Assembly: GCA_034111325.1 (NCBI GenBank) | Contig: JAWUXM010000016.1 | Span: 1 to 64,000, forward strand | DNA: 64,000 nucleotides | DNA from: JAWUXM01 sp034111325 | Lineage (GTDB): Bacteria > Pseudomonadota > Alphaproteobacteria > Rickettsiales > JABIRX01 | Direction of reading: 5' to 3' | Shown: positions 26,786-35,146 of the stretch, one piece after another | Layout: each line of letters starts with the position of its first letter | Numbering within the stretch: the stretch's first letter is position 1 | Program-made: the position numbers and the translations under genes | Notes under the pieces: model-generated | What the model was told of the DNA's origin: nothing | What the model saw: the letters and a program-made list of their open reading frames with translations, nothing else | Databases searched by the model: none

Positions 26786-27390
26786 TATGATTCTAAATCT
26801 TTTAACTCACGCCAATCAAAAATAATTTCAGCTGTAATTGGTGTAATGGATATGTCTTTAGCAAGATCAACATAGAAACTTTGCGTTACCAGTACAGAGT
26901 TGGAAATTGATAATGATGAGATTTTAATATATTTGCCAAAATTTTGAACAAGATCTTCAACAAACAACAATACTTTTACATCTGTATGCGAGTATATTTT
27001 TAGAGTTACTGTGCTTGATTGCGTAACAAACTTACCTGATGCATATTCCTTTTTTAAATCAATAGGTTTAGACATTTGAGTCTCTATTTTTACAATGTTA
27101 TGTCTGTTTTTTAATAGATCTAATATTGACTTCACTTTACTAATACTAATACCTTTAAATGATAAATTATCACCTTTTAACTCCCTCCACGTTTCAAGCG
27201 AAGCTTTAATCTCCCCTTCTTTGTTAAGAAGATGAGATGTCTGTGATTTAATTCTATTAATATCAGATAATAAAGAAGCTTGCTTTTTGTTGGCATCTGC
27301 TTTGTTTTTATTTATATGTACCGATAAAAAATAGAACGCAATAATCGATGCTAATAATAATAATAATTTAATTATGATCTTTCCTTTCAT
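26785..27390 (-). CDS. PilO/GspM-like inner-membrane assembly protein
   Basis: Predicted bitopic protein of 201 residues. It has a short cytoplasmic N-terminus, one membrane helix (about 7-24), a coiled-coil region (about 28-70, rich in Lys/Asn/Leu), and a periplasmic alpha/beta domain. This is the build of PilO/GspM proteins, which pair with PilN/GspL. Sequence identity to known PilO is not obvious, so the call rests on topology, size and place. It overlaps the PilN-like gene by ATGA. Confidence 0.6.
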   Translation of the reverse strand: MKGKIIIKLLLLLASIIAFYFLSVHINKNKADANKKQASLLSDINRIKSQTSHLLNKEGEIKASLETWRELKGDNLSFKGISISKVKSILDLLKNRHNIVKIETQMSKPIDLKKEYASGKFVTQSSTVTLKIYSHTDVKVLLFVEDLVQNFGKYIKISSLSISNSVLVTQSFYVDLAKDISITPITAEIIFDWRELKDLES

Positions 27391-28898
27391 TTCTCTGCCT
27401 TTTTAGGACCAGTGATGGTTATTTCTAAATCAACTGATTCAACATCCTTATCAAAACTAATCGTCTCTGGTAAATCCGAATGAACCACATCATATTGCGC
27501 AAACTGTTTTTTTACCTGCCTAATAAAGCTATCATAGTTTTGGAAAAGCGCCTCATAACTTAAATTATTGCTATCTAAAACAGCTGAAATTTCTAAAGTC
27601 TCTATATTTTCCTTTTCTGACCAATATATAGATTTAACATTAACATTTCTTGGCTTTATTTTAATAAATTCAACTATCCGATCATTAGGGTCTCTCTTCT
27701 CACTAATTAAAACTCTATGCAACGTTACAACATCTATAACTCTATCAGCATTGCCATGCACACCAAATTTCTTATTACGTAGATCATCAAATTGTGATAC
27801 TTCTTTCTTGGCTTTAAATCCTAAAATATTCATCTTTTTAGTGTATTCAGATTCAGAATGCAGACCAATTAAGCCATATAACGCCACCCCAAAAAACACA
27901 AACAAAGTAACAAATGATAAGGATATGTTTAAATTATATAAAACATAACGCTCCTTCATTTTATCCGTCAAAAATGCAAGATACTTCCCCTTCTTAAAGA
28001 AGTAAGCTGACAAAACGGCTTCAGATAAATTAGCATGGTTGCTATCACCCCAATGGAACGCCGTGGCTAACTCATTAACAGCAACAAAGTGCGAGTGATA
28101 ATTACGCATATTGTTATTATCAAAAAATTGTCGTAATTTTTCATCGAGGATAAAATATATATTAATCCCTTGCTTCTCTTTGAAATTTAGGCGCCGTAAA
28201 TACTCGATTGTGCCTATTATCTGATTTTGTAATATAGTAATTTTTTCTGCATCATACTCCCCTCCTTGATTAGAATGTATTAAACGTGTAAAAACCAATC
28301 TATTGTCTTTAATCACTATCTGCCTGAAGCCACCAGTTTTATTATGGATAACAAGCATTTTCCACTTGCTTTTCTTGATGTATTTTTGATTCTTGGCTAA
28401 ATATTTTTCTATTGCTTGATATATGCCCTGCACTTCATATGGAAAACTATACACCCCTATTAAGTGTCCGCCAATATTAGTAATAAAATCAATCCAATCT
28501 GACAATGGTGGATCCATAGCGATGTCAATCATTACAAATGAGGTAACTTTCTCGCTTTTGTTTTTATCAACAATATATGTTCTTTTTAGATCGGTTTCTT
28601 TAAAGTTTTTCTTAAACCTTCTATTGAGTATTTTTTTAAAAAGTATGGGGTTCAGTGATGGAGCAGAGTCCAGCTTGAAAACTTGGTCACCAGTATCCAA
28701 TAAAATGAAAACTGGCACAGCAGGATTATTAGTAATAACATCACTAAGATCAGATATATTAGTATCATTCACAGAAGAAAAGCTCAATATTTGCTTAGGA
28801 ATATCACCCTCGAAATCTATAAATAGACTCGACTGATCGCCAACAAACATGATAAATTTTCTTTTAGTAAACCTATATAAAAAAGATGTTACAGACAT
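27387..28898 (-). CDS. PilM/PilN-type (GspL-like) platform protein
   Basis: Large bitopic protein of 503 residues. The cytoplasmic part (about 1-315) has the alternating strands of an actin-like PilM/GspL domain. A single membrane helix lies near 325-347 ('SFVTLFVFFGVALYGLIGL'). A coiled-coil and a PilN-like periplasmic domain follow (about 350-500). It may therefore combine PilM and PilN roles, as GspL does. It lies eight bases after the GspF-like gene. Assignment is by architecture and context, not by a strong motif. Confidence 0.65.
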   Translation of the reverse strand: MSVTSFLYRFTKRKFIMFVGDQSSLFIDFEGDIPKQILSFSSVNDTNISDLSDVITNNPAVPVFILLDTGDQVFKLDSAPSLNPILFKKILNRRFKKNFKETDLKRTYIVDKNKSEKVTSFVMIDIAMDPPLSDWIDFITNIGGHLIGVYSFPYEVQGIYQAIEKYLAKNQKYIKKSKWKMLVIHNKTGGFRQIVIKDNRLVFTRLIHSNQGGEYDAEKITILQNQIIGTIEYLRRLNFKEKQGINIYFILDEKLRQFFDNNNMRNYHSHFVAVNELATAFHWGDSNHANLSEAVLSAYFFKKGKYLAFLTDKMKERYVLYNLNISLSFVTLFVFFGVALYGLIGLHSESEYTKKMNILGFKAKKEVSQFDDLRNKKFGVHGNADRVIDVVTLHRVLISEKRDPNDRIVEFIKIKPRNVNVKSIYWSEKENIETLEISAVLDSNNLSYEALFQNYDSFIRQVKKQFAQYDVVHSDLPETISFDKDVESVDLEITITGPKKAEK

Positions 28899-28905
28899 TT
28901 TACCA

Positions 28906-30114
28906 TCATCTCACATTACCAAAACTTGAATATAGAGGGCCAAAGACCGAAAGTGATATCCACAATAACAAGCCACCCATTATTATTGTCAAAGTAGGCT
29001 GCACAAAGGAAACTAATTTCTCTGATGCATCCTTTACTTCTCGATCATAGAAATATTTTACATTGGAAAGGGCTTGCCCCATATTACCAGTTTGCTCACC
29101 TACTTCAAACATACGCACAACCAAACTCGGGAACTCTTCGGAATTCTTCAAAGCTTTACTAATTGAGCTACCTTCTGATATTTCCTGCCGTATTTCACCG
29201 ACACTCTCTTTTATAACTCGGTTTTTGATAACTTTTTGTGCAATATCCAGACAATTCATTACATCTATTCCGCTTTTAAATGTAATCATAAAAAACTCAC
29301 TAAACCTTGCCACGTCAATTTTACGAAGTGTTTTTCCTATAACAGGAAAACCAAGTTTTACCCGATCAACCATATATGCATATGACTGACTTGATACCCG
29401 AGCAACTTTATTTAAGATATATAAAGATATTGGAACTATAATGAGCACATACCAATAATTTTGGAAAAAATTAGAGAACCATATCAACGCCTTAGTATAA
29501 AGCGGCAATTCTATATTTTGATTAATAAGAAACTCAGATAATTTAGGTATGACATATATCATCATAACTGAAATTACTGAAAATAATACCACCAAAAGAA
29601 AGAGTGGATAACGAATTGCCTTCATCGTACTACGCCTTATATCTTCCGACCATTTCAAATGATCTGCGAGATAAGCAAATGATTGATGTAGGGTTCCGGT
29701 TTTTTCGCCAGCTGCAACTAGACCTACAAAGACATCATTAAAAACCTTAGGGTATTCTGCTAATGCCTCTGAAAGTAGCTTTCCAGATTTTACGGTTTCA
29801 TATATACCTTGCATCATGTCACGAAAAACTTGTGTATCACTAGAATCGCGCAAATCCTCAATGGCCAATGTTAAAGGTACACCAGCACGATCTAACTGTT
29901 CAAAATGCGTACATAGTAAAATAACATCCCTATTACTAACACCTTGACCAAAAAAAGAAATCACAGCACTTGATTGGCTTGATAAATTGCTACTAACTAG
30001 CTCAAGGGAGATTTCACTTAATTTATATTCCAGATCATCGTCATTAAGAGCATTCATCACACCCTTAAACGACTTACCTTCATTATTTAACGCTAGATAA
30101 TTATAATTTGGCAC
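28906..30114 (-). CDS. Type II secretion/type IV pilus inner-membrane protein GspF/PilC
   Basis: Polytopic platform protein that couples the assembly ATPase to pilin polymerisation. It has 402 residues. Two GspF repeats each contain a cytoplasmic helical domain and membrane helices near 170-195, 210-240 and 370-395. Family motifs are 'LAIEDLRDSSDTQVFRDMM', 'VGLVAAGEKTGTLHQSF' in the first repeat and 'VRMFEVGEQTGNMGQAL' in the second. It directly follows the GspE-like ATPase gene. Confidence 0.9.
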   Translation of the reverse strand: MPNYNYLALNNEGKSFKGVMNALNDDDLEYKLSEISLELVSSNLSSQSSAVISFFGQGVSNRDVILLCTHFEQLDRAGVPLTLAIEDLRDSSDTQVFRDMMQGIYETVKSGKLLSEALAEYPKVFNDVFVGLVAAGEKTGTLHQSFAYLADHLKWSEDIRRSTMKAIRYPLFLLVVLFSVISVMMIYVIPKLSEFLINQNIELPLYTKALIWFSNFFQNYWYVLIIVPISLYILNKVARVSSQSYAYMVDRVKLGFPVIGKTLRKIDVARFSEFFMITFKSGIDVMNCLDIAQKVIKNRVIKESVGEIRQEISEGSSISKALKNSEEFPSLVVRMFEVGEQTGNMGQALSNVKYFYDREVKDASEKLVSFVQPTLTIIMGGLLLWISLSVFGPLYSSFGNVR

Positions 30115-30134
30115 TCGACCTCCTCTGAATTTTT

Positions 30135-31922
30135 TTATAAACGATCTGTTATATCGATTGTCTTAGCAATCTCGTCAATATCAGTGACACCTTTTAACAC
30201 TTTGTCAGCTGCATCATCTATCATTGGTACAAAACCACCAGATAATGCATGCGCTTCTATTTCATTACGCGTTTTGCTAAGCGCAATCATTTCATCAAGC
30301 TCTTTATCAATCGCTAATATTTCAGCAATGGCTATTCTGCCTTTATAACCAGTATTGTTGCATTGATCACAACCAATATGGCGATATATTAAAGGAGGCT
30401 TACTAGGGTCGACCTTCAATATTCCACATTCTTCAGTACTGGCAGTATATTGCTTCTTACATTCATCACATAATTTACGCCCTAAACGCTGCGCTACCGA
30501 ACAAACTAAAGAACCTGATAATAAATATGGTTTAATACCTATATCAACCATTCTAGCAATCGCACCAATCGCATCACTTGTATGTAAAGTAGTAAAAACC
30601 TGATGACCAGTCATAGCAGCACGCACAGCAATACTGGCAGTTTCTTCATCACGCACCTCTCCGACAAAAATCACATCAGGATCTTGTCGTAAAAGTGATT
30701 TAATACCAGAAACAAAATCAATAGACCCCTCTCTAACATTTGTTTGCCTAATAAGCGGAATTTCATACTCAACAGGGTCTTCCAAAGTCATGATATTTTT
30801 ATCTACCGAACTAATATAGCTCAATACTGAATAAAGCGTTGTAGTTTTACCACTACCTGTAGGACCAGTAACAATAATTATACCTTCAGGCTTTCTAAGT
30901 AATTTTTTCAATACAGCAATATTATGCTCGCTATAACCTAATTGATCTAACGGCACTAATGATTTTGCCTTATCAAGAACACGCATGACAATATTTTCAC
31001 CATGCACTGTTGGCTGAGTTGCAACACGAAAATCCACCTCTCTACCAAGTATATTCGCCGAAGCATGGCCATCCTGTGGCTTGCGATTTTCAGCAATATT
31101 CATACTCGACATGATTTTGATACGAACGGCAATGGAAGGCCAATATTCCTTATGAAAGCTTTTAATTTGCATCATCTGACCGTCAATGCGGTATCTAAGC
31201 CTTAAAAAACTCTCTTCAGGTTCAAAATGAATATCCGACGCTCCACTATGCACTGCATCAATTAAAATTGAATCTACCAAGCGCACAGTTGGGTTTTTAT
31301 AACCCTCGGCTGACATTTCATTAGGGTTTAACTCTTTCTTGTCGTTACCGCTATTTTCGATCTCACGTAAGATACCGTCCATCGACATCTCATAATCATA
31401 ATATTGATCGATCGCCTCTAAGATATCAGTCTCAGGACAGTAGAGCGGATCAATACGTAAATTAGGTGGAAAATAACGTTTTATTGCATCAATCGCAACA
31501 ATATCAAATACGTCATGTATAGCCACTGAGACCTTCTCACTATCGATATCAACTGCGATAGCTTTATAACGTGTGGCGACTTTTTTTGGTAATTTACGAA
31601 CTAAGCGTGAATCTAAAACTACGGATCTAATATCAAATTTCTTAATACCAGAAGTTTTAGATATAGCTTCGCCTAATGTACTCTCGGTTATAAAACCCAG
31701 CTCAATGAGCACATCGCCTAAAACCTTGCCCTTATGCAATTTACATTGTTTTGTGGCAATGACTAGTTGATCCGGTGAAATAACACCTTTTTGGACAAGA
31801 AGCTCACCTATACCGATCGCCTCAACAATTTCGTTTTCGGGAACAGTCTCTATATTTTCATTAGAATTGGCAATTCCTGTGTTATCAGATTGATCAACAC
31901 CACCTACTTCACTTTTAACCAT
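30135..31922 (-). CDS. Type II secretion/type IV pilus assembly ATPase GspE/PilB
   Basis: Hexameric cytoplasmic ATPase powering (pseudo)pilus extension. It has 595 residues from the chosen start. An N-terminal GspE_N domain ('IGELLVQKGVISPDQL') is followed by the catalytic core with Walker A 'GPTGSGKTTTLYS', the Asp box 'MTLEDPVEYEIP', Walker B 'LRQDPDVIFVGEVRDEETA', the His box, and a C-terminal C4 zinc motif (C-x2-C ... C-x2-C-N-N-T-G). The ATG at 31922 has a perfect AGGAGG four bases upstream. Longer in-frame starts at 31970 and 32027 lack one, though the first would add only 16 residues. Confidence 0.92.
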   Translation of the reverse strand: MVKSEVGGVDQSDNTGIANSNENIETVPENEIVEAIGIGELLVQKGVISPDQLVIATKQCKLHKGKVLGDVLIELGFITESTLGEAISKTSGIKKFDIRSVVLDSRLVRKLPKKVATRYKAIAVDIDSEKVSVAIHDVFDIVAIDAIKRYFPPNLRIDPLYCPETDILEAIDQYYDYEMSMDGILREIENSGNDKKELNPNEMSAEGYKNPTVRLVDSILIDAVHSGASDIHFEPEESFLRLRYRIDGQMMQIKSFHKEYWPSIAVRIKIMSSMNIAENRKPQDGHASANILGREVDFRVATQPTVHGENIVMRVLDKAKSLVPLDQLGYSEHNIAVLKKLLRKPEGIIIVTGPTGSGKTTTLYSVLSYISSVDKNIMTLEDPVEYEIPLIRQTNVREGSIDFVSGIKSLLRQDPDVIFVGEVRDEETASIAVRAAMTGHQVFTTLHTSDAIGAIARMVDIGIKPYLLSGSLVCSVAQRLGRKLCDECKKQYTASTEECGILKVDPSKPPLIYRHIGCDQCNNTGYKGRIAIAEILAIDKELDEMIALSKTRNEIEAHALSGGFVPMIDDAADKVLKGVTDIDEIAKTIDITDRL

Positions 31923-32105
31923 ATCACCTCCTGAAGATTGATTAACTAAGACATTAGCTTGATTCTTCATATAGTAAAAATTTTTGCTTGATAATAACCA
32001 CCCATATCTTCTCTTAAGCAATCTCAATTTTTAACCTCTATATATAAAATTTACAACACCTCTTTTATGCAAATTAATCTTTTCGCAAAAAAAGATTGGC
32101 TTCAT

Positions 32106-32855
32106 CTATCCATTAATTGAAAATTGCAGATAGCAAGCCACCTGATCATTTGTAAGCTTATAGTAAGTATTTGGATAACGCCCACTGATACATTGCACAC
32201 CACTATCTTTACCCATTGCTCGCCGCCCATTATCAGCATATACATAACCACGATCCGCCTTGCCATCATCAACCTTCTTATCAAGATTAAAAGCATCAGA
32301 TGGCGTTAATAAAGGATACATCAAATTCCCTCTAATGCGCTGCCCTGCCAAACGTAGAAAATTACGATCTGCACCTTTCAGCGGAGCATAAGATTCGTTC
32401 ATCCTACTATCCCCTAATATCTGATACGCAGCTCTACGCATAACCGATTTTGGCACATTACGCCCGACTGCAGCTTTATAACGCAAGGTAAAACTAGTTG
32501 GCGCAAAACTCCCAAACCCTGCCAAATATAAATGCTGCCAAGCTCTATAACCTTCTGTATTATCACGGATAATCTCATCACCATCGCCACTACATATATC
32601 TTTTTCCGTAGAAAAATTACCTTTGCAATCATGACCCCAGAATTTCCCTGCATATGAGAAATCTCCAGGCAAAGCCCCATAATAATCACGAAACTCTCTT
32701 ATCTCAGCGCGGTAACGCTCAACTTCCGAAAGAACCGTAACACGATTAGCTCCTTTTATAAGTTGTGTAGCATAGCCACAACCGCCAGAAATAAGCGCGA
32801 TGACTAATAGAACAATTGACATTTCAAGCAAAGAGAAGGCAGATTTGGAATTCAT
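32106..32855 (-). CDS. Type IV pilin-like / pseudopilin protein
   Basis: Prepilin-type N-terminus: a short leader MNSKSA, then 'FSLLEMSIVLLVIALISGG' with the conserved Glu at mature position 5 and a long hydrophobic helix. The residue before the cleavage site is Ala instead of the usual Gly. The globular part has 'FRDYYGALPGDFSYA', a motif shared by many alphaproteobacterial pseudopilins, and several Cys that could form disulfides. It has 249 residues. It lies upstream of gspE on the same strand with a 183-base gap. No prepilin peptidase is in the window. Confidence 0.85.
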   Translation of the reverse strand: MNSKSAFSLLEMSIVLLVIALISGGCGYATQLIKGANRVTVLSEVERYRAEIREFRDYYGALPGDFSYAGKFWGHDCKGNFSTEKDICSGDGDEIIRDNTEGYRAWQHLYLAGFGSFAPTSFTLRYKAAVGRNVPKSVMRRAAYQILGDSRMNESYAPLKGADRNFLRLAGQRIRGNLMYPLLTPSDAFNLDKKVDDGKADRGYVYADNGRRAMGKDSGVQCISGRYPNTYYKLTNDQVACYLQFSING

Positions 32856-32960
32856 AATGATAATATAAACAAACTCCTCCTTCGCTTTTACTAATCACAT
32901 AGTAAAATTTATTCGTCAACCCATAGTTGCAAAATAAATTAAAGAATTTATAGACATGTT

Positions 32961-33497
32961 ATGAAAAAAATAATCACACTAGCTCTACTCATAAGCCTTT
33001 GCGCTATACTACTACTCAACAACAAAACAAAATGCTGGCTGTTTGATTGTAAAAATCAACACTCATCAAAATACCACTCCGGCAAGGTCATCAGCGGCTA
33101 TGCAAAAGTGATAGATGGTGACTCTCTGGAAATAAACCATAAGCAAATCCGATTACATAATATTGACGCACCTGAATGGAATCAAAGCTGCACAAAAGAT
33201 GAAGAAGAATATAATTGTGGTGCCGACGCCACAAGCTACATGAAACAACTTACACAAAATAATATTGTAACATGCACAGTGCTCGAGACTGGCTTTTATG
33301 GAAGATTTTTATCAAGCTGCATAAATGAAATGAACCAAAATCTTGGCATTGAGATGATTCGCTCAGGTTGGGCAATCCCCTACTATAATGATTCTGAATA
33401 TTACCAATTTCAGCAGGAAGCAAAAACCGCCAAAAGAGGAATTTGGCAAGGCGAATTCATCACCCCAAAACTCTACCGCAAACTAAACCCGCACTGA
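32961..33497 (+). CDS. Thermonuclease-family (SNase-like) nuclease, exported or anchored
   Basis: Staphylococcal-nuclease-like domain, expected to cut DNA/RNA with calcium. It has 178 residues. The hydrophobic N-terminus (about 4-21) is a signal peptide or anchor. The domain opens 'AKVIDGDSLEI'. The catalytic Arg and Glu are recognisable in 'IRLHNIDAPEW' and the second Arg in 'FYGRFLSS'. Five Cys downstream of the anchor suggest a disulfide-stabilised periplasmic or secreted enzyme. It is divergent from the pilin gene and convergent with lpdA, with a family C element between. Confidence 0.85.
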   Translation: MKKIITLALLISLCAILLLNNKTKCWLFDCKNQHSSKYHSGKVISGYAKVIDGDSLEINHKQIRLHNIDAPEWNQSCTKDEEEYNCGADATSYMKQLTQNNIVTCTVLETGFYGRFLSSCINEMNQNLGIEMIRSGWAIPYYNDSEYYQFQQEAKTAKRGIWQGEFITPKLYRKLNPH

Positions 33498-33529
33498 CTC
33501 TTGAGGAATACGAAAAGACCACCGAGTGT

Positions 33530-33653
33530 TAATCTGAGGATTTTTGTGATGATTTTTGTCAAATGTCCTGTTTGAACGAGTGAACGTATACTTCATACGT
33601 GACTCGAGTGAGAGCAGGACATTTGGCAAAAAGGGTACAAAAAGACCAGATTA
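33530..33653 (-). repeat. Family C 3'-end palindromic element, copy C5
   Basis: Well-preserved copy of 124 bases with ends taatctgagga / cagatta, arms TTTTTGCCAAATGTCCTG and CAGGACATTTGACAAAAA (one mismatch), and apical hairpin ACGTAT-GAAG-TATACGT. The TAA stop codon of lpdA is the terminal TAA of the element. Confidence 0.88.
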
Positions 33654-35045
33654 TATGTGGATAGATTTTCCACAAGCCTCCAACACCGCCTCATGCATCA
33701 TCTCTGAAAGCGTAGGATGTGGGAAGATAGTATGCATTAAATCTTCCTCAGTCGCTTCGATAGTTTTCGCAATTGAAAAGCCTTGCACCATTTCAGTAAC
33801 TTCGCTGCCGACCATATGTGCACCAAGCAATTCACCACTCTGCTCTTCAAAAATAACTTTTACTAAACCTGTCTCCTCACCCATAGCAATTGCTTTGCCA
33901 TTTGCAGAGAATGGAAATCTGCCAACGCGAATTTTATGCCCTGCTTCCTTAGCTTTTTCTTCGGTTAAGCCAATTGAAGCAATTTGCGGCGTGCAATATG
34001 TACAACCAGGGATATTCTCAATTTTAAGTGGGCGTGGATTTTTGCCAGCAATTTTCTCAGCACAAATAACTGCTTCGTGCGATGCCTTATGCGCAAGCCA
34101 TGGCGCGCCCACAACATCACCAATTGCGTAAATGCCTTTTTCAGCAGTTTCTAAATATGCATCTGTTTTTATATGACCACGATCGAGCTCTATCGCCGTT
34201 GATTCCAAACCAATATTTTCAACATTAGCAACAATCCCCGCTGCAACAATAACTCTATCAACTTTTACTTTAGTGATTTTGTCATTTTGTTTAATTGCAA
34301 CTTCAACATCCTTTTTACCTTTTACAATGCTACTTACTGTAGCATTAGTGAAGAAATCCACTTTGCGTTTTTCAAATTCTTTACGCACAATTTGCGAAAT
34401 TTCCCTATCCTCCACTGGCAAGATATTCTCCGCCATTTCAACGATTGTAACATTACAGCCTAAACCATTATAGAAACTGGCAAATTCCATACCGATTGCA
34501 CCGCTACCAACAACGAGTAAAGATTTTGGCAATTCTTCAGGAACCATAGCTTCCTTATAGCTCCAAATAAATTTCCCGTCTGGTTCAAGATTTGGCAAAA
34601 TGCGCGCCCTTGCACCAGTGGCAATAATAATATTTTTGGCTTGCAGATCCTCAATAGTTTTTCCTTTTTCATCAAGCAAACGTACTGCGTTTTTACCATT
34701 TACCATGCCGAAGCTATTGAAAACTTCGACCTTATGCTTTTTCATTAAAAAGCTAATTCCTTGTGAAAGTTTGCTTGCAACATCACGCGAGCGTTTGATG
34801 ATTTTTTTAAAATCAAATTTGATATCTTTAACGCTAAAGCCATATTCATCAAGATTATGCAAAAGATGATTAATCTCTGAGCAACGCAATAATGCTTTTG
34901 TCGGGATACAACCCCAATTTAAACAAACACCACCAAGATGTTGTTTCTCAACCAGCGCAACATTCAAACCTAGCTGGCTAGCACGGATCGCTGCTACATA
35001 ACCACCTGGTCCACCACCAATTATCACTATATCAAACTTTTCCAT
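33651..35045 (-). CDS. lpdA: Dihydrolipoyl dehydrogenase (E3)
   Basis: FAD enzyme reoxidising dihydrolipoamide in pyruvate/2-oxoglutarate dehydrogenase complexes. It has 464 residues. FAD motif 'IIGGGPGGYVAAIRA', redox disulfide 'GGVCLNWGCIPTKAL' near residues 40-50, NAD motif 'VVGSGAIGMEFA', and C-terminal catalytic His in 'HPHPTLSE'. There is no lipoyl domain at the N-terminus. No E1/E2 gene is adjacent, so it may serve several complexes. Its stop codon lies in family C element C5. Confidence 0.96.
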   Translation of the reverse strand: MEKFDIVIIGGGPGGYVAAIRASQLGLNVALVEKQHLGGVCLNWGCIPTKALLRCSEINHLLHNLDEYGFSVKDIKFDFKKIIKRSRDVASKLSQGISFLMKKHKVEVFNSFGMVNGKNAVRLLDEKGKTIEDLQAKNIIIATGARARILPNLEPDGKFIWSYKEAMVPEELPKSLLVVGSGAIGMEFASFYNGLGCNVTIVEMAENILPVEDREISQIVRKEFEKRKVDFFTNATVSSIVKGKKDVEVAIKQNDKITKVKVDRVIVAAGIVANVENIGLESTAIELDRGHIKTDAYLETAEKGIYAIGDVVGAPWLAHKASHEAVICAEKIAGKNPRPLKIENIPGCTYCTPQIASIGLTEEKAKEAGHKIRVGRFPFSANGKAIAMGEETGLVKVIFEEQSGELLGAHMVGSEVTEMVQGFSIAKTIEATEEDLMHTIFPHPTLSEMMHEAVLEACGKSIHI

Positions 35046-35078
35046 AACTCTTCCTAACTTTTATTAATAAAAAACACT

Positions 35079-35118
35079 GTCATTGCCTGAATTTTTACAA
35101 AAAAAGTCAGGCAATGAC
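35079..35118. repeat. Family A minimal hairpin
   Basis: The sequence 'gtcattgcctga' pairs with 'tcaggcaatgac' across a 16-base AT-rich centre. This is the family A end pair without the usual interior. Being between glmS and lpdA, on transcription from glmS it could also act as a terminator-like hairpin. Confidence 0.65.
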
Positions 35119-35146
35119 AAAAATCCATCAAAAACAACCCGGTTAA

